64,000 nt of DNA from Lachnospiraceae bacterium (GCA_910575605.1 CAJTEW010000014.1:37854-101853), one strand, 5' to 3'; counted from the stretch's first letter, positions 28,367 to 38,753 are shown. Notes: a model not told the origin generated them from the sequence alone. Numbers and translations: made by a program.

Positions 28367-28900
28367 ATGAAATTTATCATCGTAGGAAAGAACATGGATG
28401 TAACCCCTAGCTTAAAAGAGACTGTAGAGAGCAAGTTAGGAAAATTAGAAAGGTACTTTACTCCTGATACGGAAATTCACGTAACCTTGAGTGTACAGAA
28501 AGAACAGCAGAAAATTGAAGTAACAATTCCTGTAAAGGGCAATATTATTCGTTCTGAACAGGCAAGTACAGATATGTATGTGTCTATTGATCTGGTAGAA
28601 GAGGTTATTGAACGCCAGCTCAGGAAATATAAAAACAAGCTGATTGCAAAGCACCAGGAAGGCAGTAACTTTAACAAAGAACTGTTTGAAACAGAGGAAG
28701 CGGTTGATGACGGAGAGATTAAGATTGTACGTACCAAAAAATTCGGCATTAAACCTATGTTCCCAGAGGATGCATGTGTGCAGATGGAGCTTTTAGGACA
28801 TAATTTCTTTGTATTTTTTAATGCAGAAAGCGATGAGGTCTGCGTGGTATATAGAAGGAAGGATGGAACGTTTGGGTTAATTGAGCCCGAGTTTTCATAA
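28367..28900 (+). CDS. hpf: Ribosome hibernation promoting factor, long form
   Basis: A 177-residue protein that dimerises 70S ribosomes into inactive 100S particles in stationary phase. The N-terminal YfiA/HPF domain (about 1-105) is basic; the C-terminal dimerisation domain begins near residue 120 (IVRTKKFGIKPMFPEDACVQMELLGHNFFVFFNAE cut into motifs FGIKPM and LGHNFFVF). An in-frame TTG exists nine bases upstream, but AAGGAG at 28352-28357 suits the ATG at 28367. Monocistronic with a strong terminator after it. Confidence 0.93.
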   Translation: MKFIIVGKNMDVTPSLKETVESKLGKLERYFTPDTEIHVTLSVQKEQQKIEVTIPVKGNIIRSEQASTDMYVSIDLVEEVIERQLRKYKNKLIAKHQEGSNFNKELFETEEAVDDGEIKIVRTKKFGIKPMFPEDACVQMELLGHNFFVFFNAESDEVCVVYRRKDGTFGLIEPEFS

Positions 28901-29007
28901 TTGTAAAAATTATATGAATAGCTATTACATGGGACGGCTATAAGGCCGCCAGGCTGCAGCACCACTGCTGTTCCAGCTATGAATAAACTATAAATTCAAA
29001 ATAATTC

Positions 29008-29058
29008 AGATATAGGACTGTATCCTGCACTTATTATACAAGATACGGTCCTATATCT
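29008..29058. terminator. Bidirectional terminator between hpf and the YigZ gene
   Basis: A 17-base arm (29008-29024) pairs with 29042-29058 with one G-U pair, enclosing a 17-base loop. It lies three bases from the convergent YigZ stop and about 108 after hpf. Confidence 0.7.
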
Positions 29059-29060
29059 GA

Positions 29061-29711
29061 CTATTCTAGTATAATGGGGGCACCGTTTATGATGGCGTAA
29101 CTACATGCCACTCCCTGGGTCAGGACAGCTTTAGCATTGGTAGCTTCAATAAGGGCTGCTTTGACATCCTCTGATTCTTCCTTAGGAAATAAAGCTGTCA
29201 GGGTTACTTTGTCTGTATAGGAGGAATCCAGTATCTGAATTCCCTTTTTGGCAAGGGTGTACTGTATTTTGCCTAATCCTGTGTAATCTGTTTCAATGTG
29301 GAGTTTAAGACCAGGGATTCTGGTTATAATAGTGGATGAGGCAAGTCCTGTCTGGACAGCGGATGAATAAGCTCTCACTAAACCTCCCGTTCCTAACAAT
29401 GTACCTCCAAAATATCTGGTGACTACTACTGTGATATTGCGGACCTCTTCACCCAGCAACACGTCCAGCATGGGCCTGCCTGCAGTGCCTGTAGGCTCTC
29501 CGTCATCACTGCATCTTTTTAGCTCACCTTTTTCGCCTATGACGTAAGCGAAGCAGTTGTGCCTGGCATCCCAGTACTTTTTACGTGTGGATTCTATGAA
29601 GGAGAGTGCTTCCTCTTCCGTTTTTGTTGGAAATGTTGTAGCAATAAAGCGCGATTTTTTTTCGATAATCTCTCCCTCTCCGCCTGTGTATAATTCTTTA
29701 TATGCTGCCAT
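29061..29711 (-). CDS. YigZ/IMPACT family protein
   Basis: A 216-residue protein with the UPF0029/IMPACT N-terminal domain (KKSRFIATTFP, CFAYVIGEKGELKRCSDDGEPTGTAG as the conserved core near residues 53-80) and a DUF1949 C-terminal domain. Bacterial members are small, widespread and of uncertain biochemical role, possibly binding nucleic acid; in some genomes they are annotated thymidylate-synthase-like by error. Monocistronic, convergent with hpf. Confidence 0.9.
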   Translation of the reverse strand: MAAYKELYTGGEGEIIEKKSRFIATTFPTKTEEEALSFIESTRKKYWDARHNCFAYVIGEKGELKRCSDDGEPTGTAGRPMLDVLLGEEVRNITVVVTRYFGGTLLGTGGLVRAYSSAVQTGLASSTIITRIPGLKLHIETDYTGLGKIQYTLAKKGIQILDSSYTDKVTLTALFPKEESEDVKAALIEATNAKAVLTQGVACSYAIINGAPIILE

Positions 29712-29810
29712 AATTTTAGTCCTTCCTGTCTGTTTTACAATTGTTTACTTATAACTATAACGAATTCCTTAAGATTTTCCTACTAAAAATATTAACTTTT
29801 TATTTTTTTC

Positions 29811-29839
29811 TTTATTTCAATCTGTATATTTGCTATAAT
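29811..29839 (+). promoter_or_regulatory. Probable extended -10 promoter of the penicillin-binding protein gene
   Basis: TATAAT (29834-29839) is preceded by TGC, an extended -10, with a weak TTTATT (29811-29816) 17 bases upstream. It lies 27 bases before the start codon, with AAAGGAGG in between. Confidence 0.6.
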
Positions 29840-29866
29840 GACTTGGTATAAAGGAGGCAGTTACTC

Positions 29867-32521
29867 ATGAATTATGGTAAAAAGCAGGCCGCCAAAAAAC
29901 AGAAGCAGATTACCTCCAAATCATCCATGCAGGGGAAGCGGGTTGGTTTGAGATTATTTAAAGCATTTCTTCTATGTCTTGTTGTAGTCTGCATTGCTGG
30001 TGCAGTGGGCGGTGGTTTATTTGTGAAAAGGATTATTGACAAAGCGCCTGAGATATCTCCGTCTCAAGTGAGGCCAAAGGGCTTTACCACAATTGTATAT
30101 GCTGACGACAATGCAACAGAGACAGGACGTTTTGTAGATGAGGGCGCCAACCGTATCTACCGGACCATCGACGAGATACCGGTTAATATGCAGCATGCAT
30201 TTGTGGCCATTGAGGACGAGCGTTTCTACCAGCATAATGGTATTGATCCGCGGGGTATTGCCCGTGCTGCTGTTAAGGGACTTACCTCCGGTAACTTTTC
30301 CGAGGGTGCCAGCACGTTGACGCAGCAGCTTATCAAGAACAATGTATTCCCTGAATTTATGGAAGAAAAGACGTTCTTTGATCGGTTAGAGCGAAAGCTT
30401 CAGGAACAATTTCTTGCTGTTGATATTGAAAAGCAGATGAGTAAAGACGAGATTCTTGAAAGTTATATGAATACCATTAACTTAGGGCAGAATGCTCTTG
30501 GTGTACAATCTGCCGCAAAACGTTATTTTAACAAGGATGTTTCTGAACTTAACCTGTCTGAGTGTGCCACCATCGCCGGGACCGCACAGAGCCCTTCTAC
30601 ACTAAACCCAGTGACAAATCCGGAGGGTAATAAAGAACGCCGGGATGAGGTTCTTAAGAAAATGTTAGAGCAGGGATATATTGATCAGGCTGCTTACGAT
30701 GAAGCAATTGCCGATGATGTGTATTCCCGCATCCAGACAGTAAATGCTGTCAATGATGTTATGACGCCTTACAGCTATTTTGTAGATGCACTATCCGACC
30801 AGGTTATGCAGGATCTGCAAGACCAGTGCGGATTTACGGAAACGCAGGCTTTTAATGCAGTATACAGCGGCGGCTTGAGCATCTTCTCTACCCAGAATCT
30901 TAGTATGCAGGCTATCTGTGATGAAGAGATGAATAATGATGCCAATTATCCATATCTTAAGGAATACGGTCTTGATTACGCACTGACTATTACCCGTACA
31001 GATGGTACTTTAGAAAATTACAGCTCCGGCCATATTAAGCAGTATACAAAAAATACTTACGGAGACGAGCAGGGGCTTGTATTTTCCAGTGAAGAAGCTG
31101 TATATGCAAGGATTGAAGAATTTAAGGCTACACTTGCCCAGGAGGGAGACACCTACCTTGAGGTTATAAATATTTCTCCCCAGCCCCAGGCTTCTCTCAC
31201 ACTAATGGACCAGCATACCGGCCAGGTAAAGGCAATGGTAGGCGGACGGGGCGCCAAGACTACCAGTCTTTCCCTGAACCGAGCCTACAAGGGCTCCACA
31301 AGACAGCCTGGTTCCTGCTTTAAAATTCTGGCTGTTTATGCTCCGGCTCTTGATTCCTGCGGAAAAACTCTTGCAACCACTATCAAGGACGAGCCTTTCA
31401 AATATGAAAGCGGACAGGAGGTAAAGAACTGGTGGGGAAGCAGATATCGCGGTGATATGACTGTACGAAGCGCTATCCGGGATTCAGCCAATGTATGTGC
31501 AGTTAAGATGTTTACTGAAATTACTCCCCGGGTCGGATTCGACTGCTGTAAGAATCTCGGTATTACAACTCTTGTAGAGAGCCGTGATGATGGATATGGG
31601 ACAATGTCAGATTTATATCAATCTACAGCACTTGGCGGTATTGTAGATGGTGTATATAATTACGAGATGTGCGGAGCTTTTGCTGCTATTGCAAACAATG
31701 GTCTCTATAACAGACCGACTCTGTATACAAAAGTTCTTGACCATGACGGCAATGTCTTATTAGACGGAACTCCTGACAGCCATCAGGCTCTTCAGGACAG
31801 TACAGCCTATCTTCTGACAAGTGCAATGCAGACAGTTGTAGACAGCGGTACTGGAACTGCTGCAAAGTTTAGCAGTATGCCTGTAGCCGGAAAAACTGGT
31901 ACTTCCACAGATCAGAATGACAGGGATAAAGATATCTGGTTTGCAGGATATACTCCATATTATATTTGTACTGTATGGGGCGGATATGATGATAACAAAC
32001 CTCTTATTGATTCCAATTATCACATGAATATCTGGCGGAGTGTCATGAGCCGTGTTCATGAGGGATTGGAGGTTAAAGACTTCGAGATGCCCGCCTCTGT
32101 AGAGCAGAAGAGCGTATGTAAATATACCGGACATCTGGCAGTAGCCGGAAGATGTCCGACTATTACAGAATTCTTTGCTAAAGGCTCTGTCCCTAATACA
32201 GCATGCCCGGGGCACAATGGTATCAAAGATTCCAGCGGAAATGATATCGGACAGATGGAAGAAGCTGAAAGAAAGCGAAAAGAGGAGGAAGAGGAAAAGA
32301 GGCGCCAGGAGGAAGAAGAAAATAATAAACCAGAGGAACCAGAGGAACCAGAAAATCCGGAAAATCCGGAAAATCCCGGCGATGACCCTAACCAGCCTGA
32401 CAATCCGGAGAATCCTGGCGGTGACCCTAACCAGCCTGACAATCCGGAGAATCCTGGCGGTGACCCTAATCCGCCTGTTGACCCTAATCCGCCTGTTGAC
32501 CCTAATAATCCGGCTGCCTGA
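29867..32521 (+). CDS. Class A penicillin-binding protein (PBP1A type)
   Basis: An 884-residue bifunctional peptidoglycan synthase. A basic cytoplasmic start is followed by one membrane helix (about 31-52), the glycosyltransferase domain with EDERFYQHNGID (116-127) and EGASTLTQQL, and the transpeptidase domain with Ser483-x-x-Lys486 (GSCFK), Ser540-Ala-Asn and Lys676-Thr-Gly. A cysteine-containing segment (CKYTGHLAVAGRCPT) follows. The last ~80 residues are a low-complexity tail: a charged Glu/Lys/Arg run, then Pro/Glu/Asn-rich repeats built on 39-base and 18-base tandem DNA units. The tail probably spans the wall. It is monocistronic with a 30-bp perfect terminator stem. Confidence 0.94.
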   Translation: MNYGKKQAAKKQKQITSKSSMQGKRVGLRLFKAFLLCLVVVCIAGAVGGGLFVKRIIDKAPEISPSQVRPKGFTTIVYADDNATETGRFVDEGANRIYRTIDEIPVNMQHAFVAIEDERFYQHNGIDPRGIARAAVKGLTSGNFSEGASTLTQQLIKNNVFPEFMEEKTFFDRLERKLQEQFLAVDIEKQMSKDEILESYMNTINLGQNALGVQSAAKRYFNKDVSELNLSECATIAGTAQSPSTLNPVTNPEGNKERRDEVLKKMLEQGYIDQAAYDEAIADDVYSRIQTVNAVNDVMTPYSYFVDALSDQVMQDLQDQCGFTETQAFNAVYSGGLSIFSTQNLSMQAICDEEMNNDANYPYLKEYGLDYALTITRTDGTLENYSSGHIKQYTKNTYGDEQGLVFSSEEAVYARIEEFKATLAQEGDTYLEVINISPQPQASLTLMDQHTGQVKAMVGGRGAKTTSLSLNRAYKGSTRQPGSCFKILAVYAPALDSCGKTLATTIKDEPFKYESGQEVKNWWGSRYRGDMTVRSAIRDSANVCAVKMFTEITPRVGFDCCKNLGITTLVESRDDGYGTMSDLYQSTALGGIVDGVYNYEMCGAFAAIANNGLYNRPTLYTKVLDHDGNVLLDGTPDSHQALQDSTAYLLTSAMQTVVDSGTGTAAKFSSMPVAGKTGTSTDQNDRDKDIWFAGYTPYYICTVWGGYDDNKPLIDSNYHMNIWRSVMSRVHEGLEVKDFEMPASVEQKSVCKYTGHLAVAGRCPTITEFFAKGSVPNTACPGHNGIKDSSGNDIGQMEEAERKRKEEEEEKRRQEEEENNKPEEPEEPENPENPENPGDDPNQPDNPENPGGDPNQPDNPENPGGDPNPPVDPNPPVDPNNPAA
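32384..32497 (+). repeat. Tandem repeats encoding the PBP tail
   Basis: Two identical 39-base units (32384-32422 and 32423-32461) are followed by two identical 18-base units (32462-32479 and 32480-32497), all in frame, encoding DPNQPDNPENPGG-type and DPNPPV-type repeats. Copy number could vary by slippage. Confidence 0.85.
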
Positions 32522-32546
32522 TAAAAGAGTTTTATAATCATAAAAA

Positions 32547-32616
32547 ATGAAATAAAAAGTATAAATGGAGGTGCAGTTGCGAAGTGCTGCACCTCCATTT
32601 ATACTTTTTATTTCAT
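32547..32616. terminator. 30-bp perfect-stem terminator between convergent PBP and glk genes
   Basis: Arms 32547-32576 and 32587-32616 are fully complementary with a 10-base loop. GC-rich at the loop end (GGAGGTGCAG) and A/T-rich at the base, so it offers a U tract in both directions. Serves both convergent genes. Confidence 0.88.
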
Positions 32617-32633
32617 ACTTATACATACCTATC

Positions 32634-33572
32634 CTATTTATCAATAATCATCTTCGCTGCCCCGCAGATTCCTGCATCATTATCAAGCTTTGCAATTACA
32701 AATTCTGTCTCCTTGTTCGCAAAAAACGCTTTCTCCAGAAAATACTTCCTAATAAATGGGATCATAATATCTCCAGCCTTGGACACACCGCCTCCGATTA
32801 CAATAACTGCTGGATCTACAATGATTGCCACATTTGCAAGTCCATGTCCGAGATATGCGCTGAACTGCTCCACAATCTCTTTTGCTACATCATCCCCTGC
32901 CTTCATAGCATCGAATACAGCCTTGGCATCTATCTTCTCCTGTCCGCGAAGCAGCGACGGAGTATCATCCCAGGCAAGCCTCATCCTGGCAAGTCTTGCG
33001 ATTCCAGTTGCAGACGCATACTGCTCCAGACATCCAGTCTTCCCGCAGCCACATTTTTTCTTCTCATGATAATTTACACATACATGCCCAATCTCTGCTG
33101 ACGCACCATTTGCTCCTACCATAGGCCTGCCATCTACAATGGCTCCTCCTCCTACTCCAGTTCCCAAGGTTACCATGATCATATTCGTCTGTCCCTGCCC
33201 GGCGCCAAGCCACATCTCGCCAAGTGCTGCCAGATTCGCATCATTTCCTGCCTGAACATCAAGCCCTGTAAGCTCTCGAAGCTCTCGGTTCACTTCTTTA
33301 TAGCCCCATCCTAAATTCGCTGTATTCTTTACAATACCATCCCCTGTAACAGGAGCCGGGATGCCAATTCCGATACCCTTGATTTCGTTTGTGCTAAACT
33401 CCCTTTCTTTGATTTTTGCCTTCAGAGAATCTGCAATATCAGGCAGTATAGCCTCCCCCTTATTTTCCCTGCGGGTCTTAATCTCCCACTTGTCCAGAAT
33501 ATTACCCTCGACAGTAAACAGGCCGATTTTAATGCTTGTTCCTCCAACATCCACGCCAAAACAATACTTCAT
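32634..33572 (-). CDS. glk: ROK-family glucokinase
   Basis: A 312-residue cytosolic sugar kinase. DxGGT phosphate-binding motif at 8-12, catalytic Asn110-Asp111 (GNDANLAALGE), and the ROK zinc site with His163, Cys174, Cys176 and Cys181 (CGCGKTGC). The lack of an N-terminal helix-turn-helix marks it as an enzyme rather than a ROK repressor. Glucose is the likely substrate; other hexoses are possible. Located next to hprK, in keeping with carbon control. Confidence 0.93.
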   Translation of the reverse strand: MKYCFGVDVGGTSIKIGLFTVEGNILDKWEIKTRRENKGEAILPDIADSLKAKIKEREFSTNEIKGIGIGIPAPVTGDGIVKNTANLGWGYKEVNRELRELTGLDVQAGNDANLAALGEMWLGAGQGQTNMIMVTLGTGVGGGAIVDGRPMVGANGASAEIGHVCVNYHEKKKCGCGKTGCLEQYASATGIARLARMRLAWDDTPSLLRGQEKIDAKAVFDAMKAGDDVAKEIVEQFSAYLGHGLANVAIIVDPAVIVIGGGVSKAGDIMIPFIRKYFLEKAFFANKETEFVIAKLDNDAGICGAAKMIIDK

Positions 33573-33608
33573 TTTTCATTCCTCCTCATTACTTTAGACT
33601 TTAACTCT

Positions 33609-34538
33609 TTATTTTCTTGTAAGATTTCGCTGAACACGCTTATACAATTCCTGCGCTGCATTATACCCCATCTTCTTCTGCCTATGGTTGATTGCCGCCG
33701 TCTCCACAATAACTGCCAGATTACGCCCCGGACGAATCGGAATCTGATGGCTGGCTACCATATTACCGAGAAACTCTGTGTGCTGCTCTTCAAGCCCTAG
33801 TCTGTCGTACTCCTTCTCCCTGTCCCAGTCCTCAAGCGTAATTACAAGGTCAATGTTCTGGGTTTCTCTTACACTCTGAACTCCGAATAGCGTCTTTACA
33901 TCCACAATTCCAATTCCCCGAAGCTCAATAAAATGTCTTGTAATATCCGGCGCGCTTCCAACCAGCGTCTCATCACTAACCTTGCGGATCTCAACCACAT
34001 CATCACTGACCAGACGATGTCCTCTTTTAATCAGCTCTAGTGCCGCCTCACTTTTTCCAATTCCACTCTCACCCATAATCAGCACGCCCACGCCATATGC
34101 CTCTACCAGAACTCCGTGAATGGAAATACATGGTGCGAGAGCCACATTCAACCACCTGATAATCTCTGCAGTAAACTCTGATGTATGGATATCTGTAGAA
34201 AACAGAGGCACATTTGCCTCTACAGCCTTTTGAATCAAAATCTCATCCGGCTTTAAAGAACGGCAGAATATAATGCAAGGCATCTCATCTGTAAGAAATC
34301 TCTTATATATTTTGCTTTTTCTTTCATCATCCAAAGTCTCAAGATAGCTGTACTCTGCATAGCCGATTATCTGTACCCGTCTGGAATCAAAATTCTCGAA
34401 AAAACCTGTAAGCGGCAGAGCTGGTCTGTTAATATCCGGTATCACCACTTCTTTGCCCGCATAGTCTACATCTGGTGTAAGATTTTTAAGATTCATTCTT
34501 TCAACCAGCGTTTTCATCTTAACATTATTTGTTGTCAT
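33609..34538 (-). CDS. hprK: HPr kinase/phosphorylase
   Basis: Phosphorylates Ser46 of HPr in response to glycolytic intermediates, driving CcpA-dependent carbon catabolite repression. The 309-residue protein has the Walker A GESGIGKS at 156-163, the HPrK signature [16 protein letters not shown], and the second conserved block near [11 protein letters not shown]. Start overlaps the uvrC stop by 14 bases. Its presence implies a PTS/HPr/CcpA system elsewhere in the genome. Confidence 0.96.
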   Translation of the reverse strand: MTTNNVKMKTLVERMNLKNLTPDVDYAGKEVVIPDINRPALPLTGFFENFDSRRVQIIGYAEYSYLETLDDERKSKIYKRFLTDEMPCIIFCRSLKPDEILIQKAVEANVPLFSTDIHTSEFTAEIIRWLNVALAPCISIHGVLVEAYGVGVLIMGESGIGKSEAALELIKRGHRLVSDDVVEIRKVSDETLVGSAPDITRHFIELRGIGIVDVKTLFGVQSVRETQNIDLVITLEDWDREKEYDRLGLEEQHTEFLGNMVASHQIPIRPGRNLAVIVETAAINHRQKKMGYNAAQELYKRVQRNLTRK

Positions 34539-36423
34539 GTGTATCTCCTTCCTCCATGTCTGAGCTTGTCGTTATTATATCACACTGATGAAAAAAATTG
34601 TATATGTCCCTGGCGGATTTTTCATTTACAGAAGGCAGTTTCTTAAGTTCGTCCACAGAGGCATTTTTAATTGCTTCTATATTTTCAAAATGCTTCATTA
34701 AATCCTTCCTTCTTGCCGGACCAACTCCCGGAATATCATCCAGTACAGAATGTACCTGTCCTCTGCTTCTTAAATCCCTGTGAAATGTAATTGCAAAGCG
34801 GTGTGCCTCATCCTGAATTCTTGTAATGAGCCGGAAACTTTCCGAATTCTTATCAATCGGAAGCTCAATGTTATTATAATATAGTCCTCTTGTTCTATGA
34901 TTATCGTCCTTTACCATTCCACAGACCGGAATATTAAGCCGGAGCTTATCCATAACCTCCAGCGCAACATTCACCTGTCCTTTTCCACCGTCCATAAGGA
35001 TAAGATCCGGAAATGCTGTAAATCCTCCCATCTCTTTTCCCATTTTTCGTTCCTCAATGCCATGCTTAAATCTTCTTGTCAGAACTTCCTCCATGCTGGC
35101 GTAATCATTCGCACCTTTCACACCTTTAATTTTAAATTTCCGGTAATCATTCCTCTTTGGCTTCCCTTTCTCATATACAACCATAGAACCAACAGAGGCA
35201 AATCCGTTTGTATTGGAAATATCATATGCCTCCATGCGTACAACTTCCTTTAAACCAAGCAGTTTCTCCAGTTCCTTTACTGCTCCTATAGTACGTCCTT
35301 CCTCTCTTTTGAGCCTTTCCTTGTCAGTGTTTAAAACAAGGGCTGCGTTTTTCTGTGCAAGCTCTACAAGCTTTTCCTTCGTCCCTTTTTTTGGCACATG
35401 AAGCCGCACCTTGTGTTCGCGTTTCTTTGTAAGCCACTCTTCAATCAGCACCTGGTCCTCTATTTCTTCCTGAAGCATTAGACAGGCTGGAATATATGGG
35501 GTTCCGGCATAAAACTGCTTAATAAAGCTTGATAATATTTCACCGTATGCCTCCCCTTCCAAAATTTTCAAATAAAAGTGATCTCGGCCGATAAGCCTTC
35601 CGCCTCGAATAAAAAAAACCTGCACAACCGCGTCCTCTCTATCTGACGCCACAGCCAGAATGTCCCTGTCATCACCTGCAGTATCTGTTATCTTCTGCTT
35701 CTGTGCTATTTTCTTTACGCTGGATAGAAGCTCTCTGTATTCAATCGCTTTCTCAAATTCCAACGCCTCGGAGGCTTCCTCCATATTTTCCTGAAGCCTT
35801 CTGAGAATCAAATCATAATGTCCATTTAAAAAATGTACCACCTCATCAATTGATTTCCTGTATTCTTCTTCGGAAATATATCCCTGGCACGGTGCATTGC
35901 ACTGATGGATATGGTGATTCAGGCAGGGCCTCTCCTTTCCGGTATCCGCCGGAAGCCTCCTGTTACAGCTTCTTATATGGTACAGCTTCCGTATCAGCTC
36001 AATCGTGTCCTTCACTGCTCCGGCACTGGTATAGGGCCCGAAATACTTCGACTTATCCTTGCCAATCTGCCGCGCCAGCATAATACGCGGAAAGGGTTCC
36101 TCCACGGTCACCTTAATAAACGGGTAAGCCTTATCATCCATCAGCATTGTGTTATACTTCGGCCGGTGCTCCTTAATCAGGTTACATTCCAGGACAAGAG
36201 CCTCTAGCTCCGAATCCGTCACAATATACTCAAAACGCCTGATATGCGTCACCATCTGCTCAATCTTTACACCCTTATTCCTGCTGCTCTGAAAATACTG
36301 GCGCACACGGTTCTTAAGGCTTACCGCCTTGCCGACATAAATAATATTATCTGCTTCATCATGCATAATATAAACTCCCGGTTTTCCCGGGAGTTTTTTC
36401 AGTTCTTCCTGTATATCAAACAT
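34525..36423 (-). CDS. uvrC: Excinuclease ABC subunit C
   Basis: Dual-incision nuclease of nucleotide excision repair. The 632-residue protein has the GIY-YIG domain at about 12-95 ([15 protein letters not shown]), a UVR domain near 205-240, the UvrC RNase H-like domain with AYDISN (about 400) and the C-terminal helix-hairpin-helix pair ([16 protein letters not shown]). The short C-terminal tail after the HhH, ending [11 protein letters not shown], overlaps hprK. Confidence 0.96.
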   Translation of the reverse strand: MFDIQEELKKLPGKPGVYIMHDEADNIIYVGKAVSLKNRVRQYFQSSRNKGVKIEQMVTHIRRFEYIVTDSELEALVLECNLIKEHRPKYNTMLMDDKAYPFIKVTVEEPFPRIMLARQIGKDKSKYFGPYTSAGAVKDTIELIRKLYHIRSCNRRLPADTGKERPCLNHHIHQCNAPCQGYISEEEYRKSIDEVVHFLNGHYDLILRRLQENMEEASEALEFEKAIEYRELLSSVKKIAQKQKITDTAGDDRDILAVASDREDAVVQVFFIRGGRLIGRDHFYLKILEGEAYGEILSSFIKQFYAGTPYIPACLMLQEEIEDQVLIEEWLTKKREHKVRLHVPKKGTKEKLVELAQKNAALVLNTDKERLKREEGRTIGAVKELEKLLGLKEVVRMEAYDISNTNGFASVGSMVVYEKGKPKRNDYRKFKIKGVKGANDYASMEEVLTRRFKHGIEERKMGKEMGGFTAFPDLILMDGGKGQVNVALEVMDKLRLNIPVCGMVKDDNHRTRGLYYNNIELPIDKNSESFRLITRIQDEAHRFAITFHRDLRSRGQVHSVLDDIPGVGPARRKDLMKHFENIEAIKNASVDELKKLPSVNEKSARDIYNFFHQCDIITTSSDMEEGDTHDNK

Positions 36424-36508
36424 GTCAATCTCCTCAGGTATATTATACTTCTTTATTTTAACTTACCCTCAGATTTCTGACAAGAGCTTTGATACAGTAA
36501 ATCCTTAT

Positions 36509-37879
36509 CTAAAATTTTATTAATCTATATGTTCTTTCAACCAGTTCTTCAATACCCATTTCGTAATACCCATGAATACTTGTACAGACAATTGGTTGAA
36601 TATCCTCATACCATTTTCTGTCTATACAGCTTATTCCTCTATAAAGCCCAACAATAGAGCCCACAGTAGCGCCGTTGCAGTCTGTGTCAAAACCACACAT
36701 AACGGTATTTGTTATTGCTTCTGTAAACGATTCAGAAAAATATAAAATTGCCGCGATAACTAATTGTATATTCGGCATTACATAACACCAGTCAAAAAAT
36801 ATATTTTCATTATATTCCTTATGTATTCTATTAACTATACTATAAAATGGGATTTTTTGTTCATACTCTTCCAGCACTGTTCTGGCACATAAAGCAAGTC
36901 TGCATTTTTCTGGAATCTCTAAAAGCGCCTCTTCTATAATCTCCTTCATTGTCAGATTCTTTCTATAACAAAGACTGCATATAGATGAGATTAACATCTC
37001 CCCATAGATTCCATTCTTATCATGCGAAACACTGGCATCAATATATGCTCTCTTTGCTGCACATTTGGAATCTCCCGGGAAAACATATCCCCAAAAATCC
37101 CCCCGAATCTGTGCTCCCAGCCATTCTCTATATGGATTTCTATACCTTGCCGATTCCGGAGGAAGGATGCCGTTCATAAGGTTTCTGTACGCTGCCCTCT
37201 CTGCTGTACACGCATGAAGCCCAGGCATACTAAGCAGCCATGCTTCTGCCACATCCTGTGCATCAAACTCCAGCCCGTAACGTTCAGCAATTTTTAGTGC
37301 CAGTACCGGGTAATTCATGTCATCATCTACTGGGTATTTATCAATATTCTCCTTCCAGCACATTACTGTCCTGTCATATGGTGTCTCAGGGTCTATAGTT
37401 TTTACCTTATATTTCTTTTTTACTTCATCCCGGACATCTGCTGTCATAAAAGTTTTTAAAGGATACTGTCCTGATTCAGACAAAAATCCCTGAATTCTTA
37501 CTTTTGTCCACCCTTCTACTGGAATGCCTAAGAGGCATCCCGTTATTCGCCCCACCCATGCCCCCAAAAGCCTCTCCTTTATTTCATTATTATCTATCTG
37601 TACCTGCCGTTTCTTTTTCTTTGGCAGAACTGCCTGTATCTCATCATATTCCGACGGCTCCTCGAAGTTACCTGTATCTTCTGCAATTTCCTTTTCCATT
37701 TGCTCCAACAGTCTGCCGGCTTTCCTTTCACGTTTATTACTGTCATTAATTTTATGGATTTCCTCTATATATTTCTGAAATCTATCTACCGGCTTTCCCT
37801 CGTACCTGCACGCAGTATACTCATCCTCAAGCATATCAGCAAAATACGTCCAGCGCATTTTATCCTTTAATTTTACCAT
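36509..37879 (-). CDS. ADP-ribosylglycohydrolase-family enzyme
   Basis: A 456-residue protein. The first ~95 residues are a charged helical extension; the rest matches the DraG/ADP-ribosylglycohydrolase fold (PF03747): LLGAWVGRITGCLLGIPVEG (105-124), the metal-binding triad VDDDMNYP (184-191) and CGFDTDCNGATVGS (395-408). Family members split N- or O-glycosidic bonds to ribose. The ATG at 37879 is preferred over the upstream start because it avoids overlapping the permease gene and follows GGGAG. It ends an operon of a LacI regulator, nucleoside hydrolase and ABC importer, so a small imported ribosyl compound is a likelier substrate than ADP-ribosylated protein. Confidence 0.85.
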   Translation of the reverse strand: MVKLKDKMRWTYFADMLEDEYTACRYEGKPVDRFQKYIEEIHKINDSNKRERKAGRLLEQMEKEIAEDTGNFEEPSEYDEIQAVLPKKKKRQVQIDNNEIKERLLGAWVGRITGCLLGIPVEGWTKVRIQGFLSESGQYPLKTFMTADVRDEVKKKYKVKTIDPETPYDRTVMCWKENIDKYPVDDDMNYPVLALKIAERYGLEFDAQDVAEAWLLSMPGLHACTAERAAYRNLMNGILPPESARYRNPYREWLGAQIRGDFWGYVFPGDSKCAAKRAYIDASVSHDKNGIYGEMLISSICSLCYRKNLTMKEIIEEALLEIPEKCRLALCARTVLEEYEQKIPFYSIVNRIHKEYNENIFFDWCYVMPNIQLVIAAILYFSESFTEAITNTVMCGFDTDCNGATVGSIVGLYRGISCIDRKWYEDIQPIVCTSIHGYYEMGIEELVERTYRLIKF

Positions 37880-37910
37880 GACATTCTCTCCCTTTTTATT
37901 ATCATACACT

Positions 37911-38753
37911 TTATTCCTTACTGCCAGTACTTGTAATGCCTTCAACGTAAAACTTCTGTAATGGCAGAATAATTAAAATTGGAATTAAAAAAGCTATAAT
38001 AGAGGCTGCAAATATATTATTCCATTCCTTAGTATATTGCGTTCGGAAACTGTTCAATGCTATCTGTATCGTCTGCATATTTTCACTCCGTGTTACAAGA
38101 ACCGGCCATAAAAATGATTCCCACTGATTTAAAAACAATACAAGACCGGAACTAATACATACTGCTTTGGAATTAGGCATTACAACTCTCCAAAAAATTC
38201 CCCACCAATTCAATCCATCAATTTTAGATGTCTCTAAAAGGTAATCTGGAAACCCAAGATAGTACTGCCTGAAGAGAAAAATAACCATTCCATTCGGAAC
38301 ACTTGGAACAATCAATGCAAGGAATGTATCAACCCATCCAAAATCAATCATCATGCTATACAAGTTGATCGACAAAAGCTCAAACGGAACCATGAAGGTC
38401 AAAAGTACGATTCCAAATAAGAGTCGTTTACAAGGAAACCGGAATTTAGCAAATGCAAAACCTGCAAGCGCATTAATAACAACCCCTGCCATCACTGTTA
38501 CACCCGCCACAAAAATAGAATTCATTACAGAAGTACCAAATCTATATTTTACAAATATATCTTTATACGCATCCAACGTGAAATTTTTCGGTATAAATGT
38601 TTCCAGTGTCAGCGGCCTGACATATTTATACAAATCCTCCAATGGACGGAAAGAAGACACAAGTGCAAATACCAGTGGAAGAAAAACTATTGTCAGAAGA
38701 ACAGCATGGAACAAATAAATAAGTATTTTTACATTTTTCTTCAGTCTATTCAT
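37911..38753 (-). CDS. Carbohydrate ABC transporter permease, MalG type
   Basis: A 280-residue inner-membrane permease with six predicted helices and the EAA loop LLETSKIDGLNWWGIFWRV-type sequence (near residues 175-195) that contacts the ATPase. It belongs to the CUT1 group. Start overlaps the other permease by 8 bases. No ATPase gene is nearby, as is common for CUT1 importers of Firmicutes that share an MsmK-like ATPase. Confidence 0.93.
   Translation of the reverse strand: MNRLKKNVKILIYLFHAVLLTIVFLPLVFALVSSFRPLEDLYKYVRPLTLETFIPKNFTLDAYKDIFVKYRFGTSVMNSIFVAGVTVMAGVVINALAGFAFAKFRFPCKRLLFGIVLLTFMVPFELLSINLYSMMIDFGWVDTFLALIVPSVPNGMVIFLFRQYYLGFPDYLLETSKIDGLNWWGIFWRVVMPNSKAVCISSGLVLFLNQWESFLWPVLVTRSENMQTIQIALNSFRTQYTKEWNNIFAASIIAFLIPILIILPLQKFYVEGITSTGSKE

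Noticed and set aside
31760..32644. Long antisense frame over the end of the PBP gene, with arginine/valine repeats
   Set aside because: It is the mirror of the tandem repeats in the PBP tail and has no ribosome binding site or homology.
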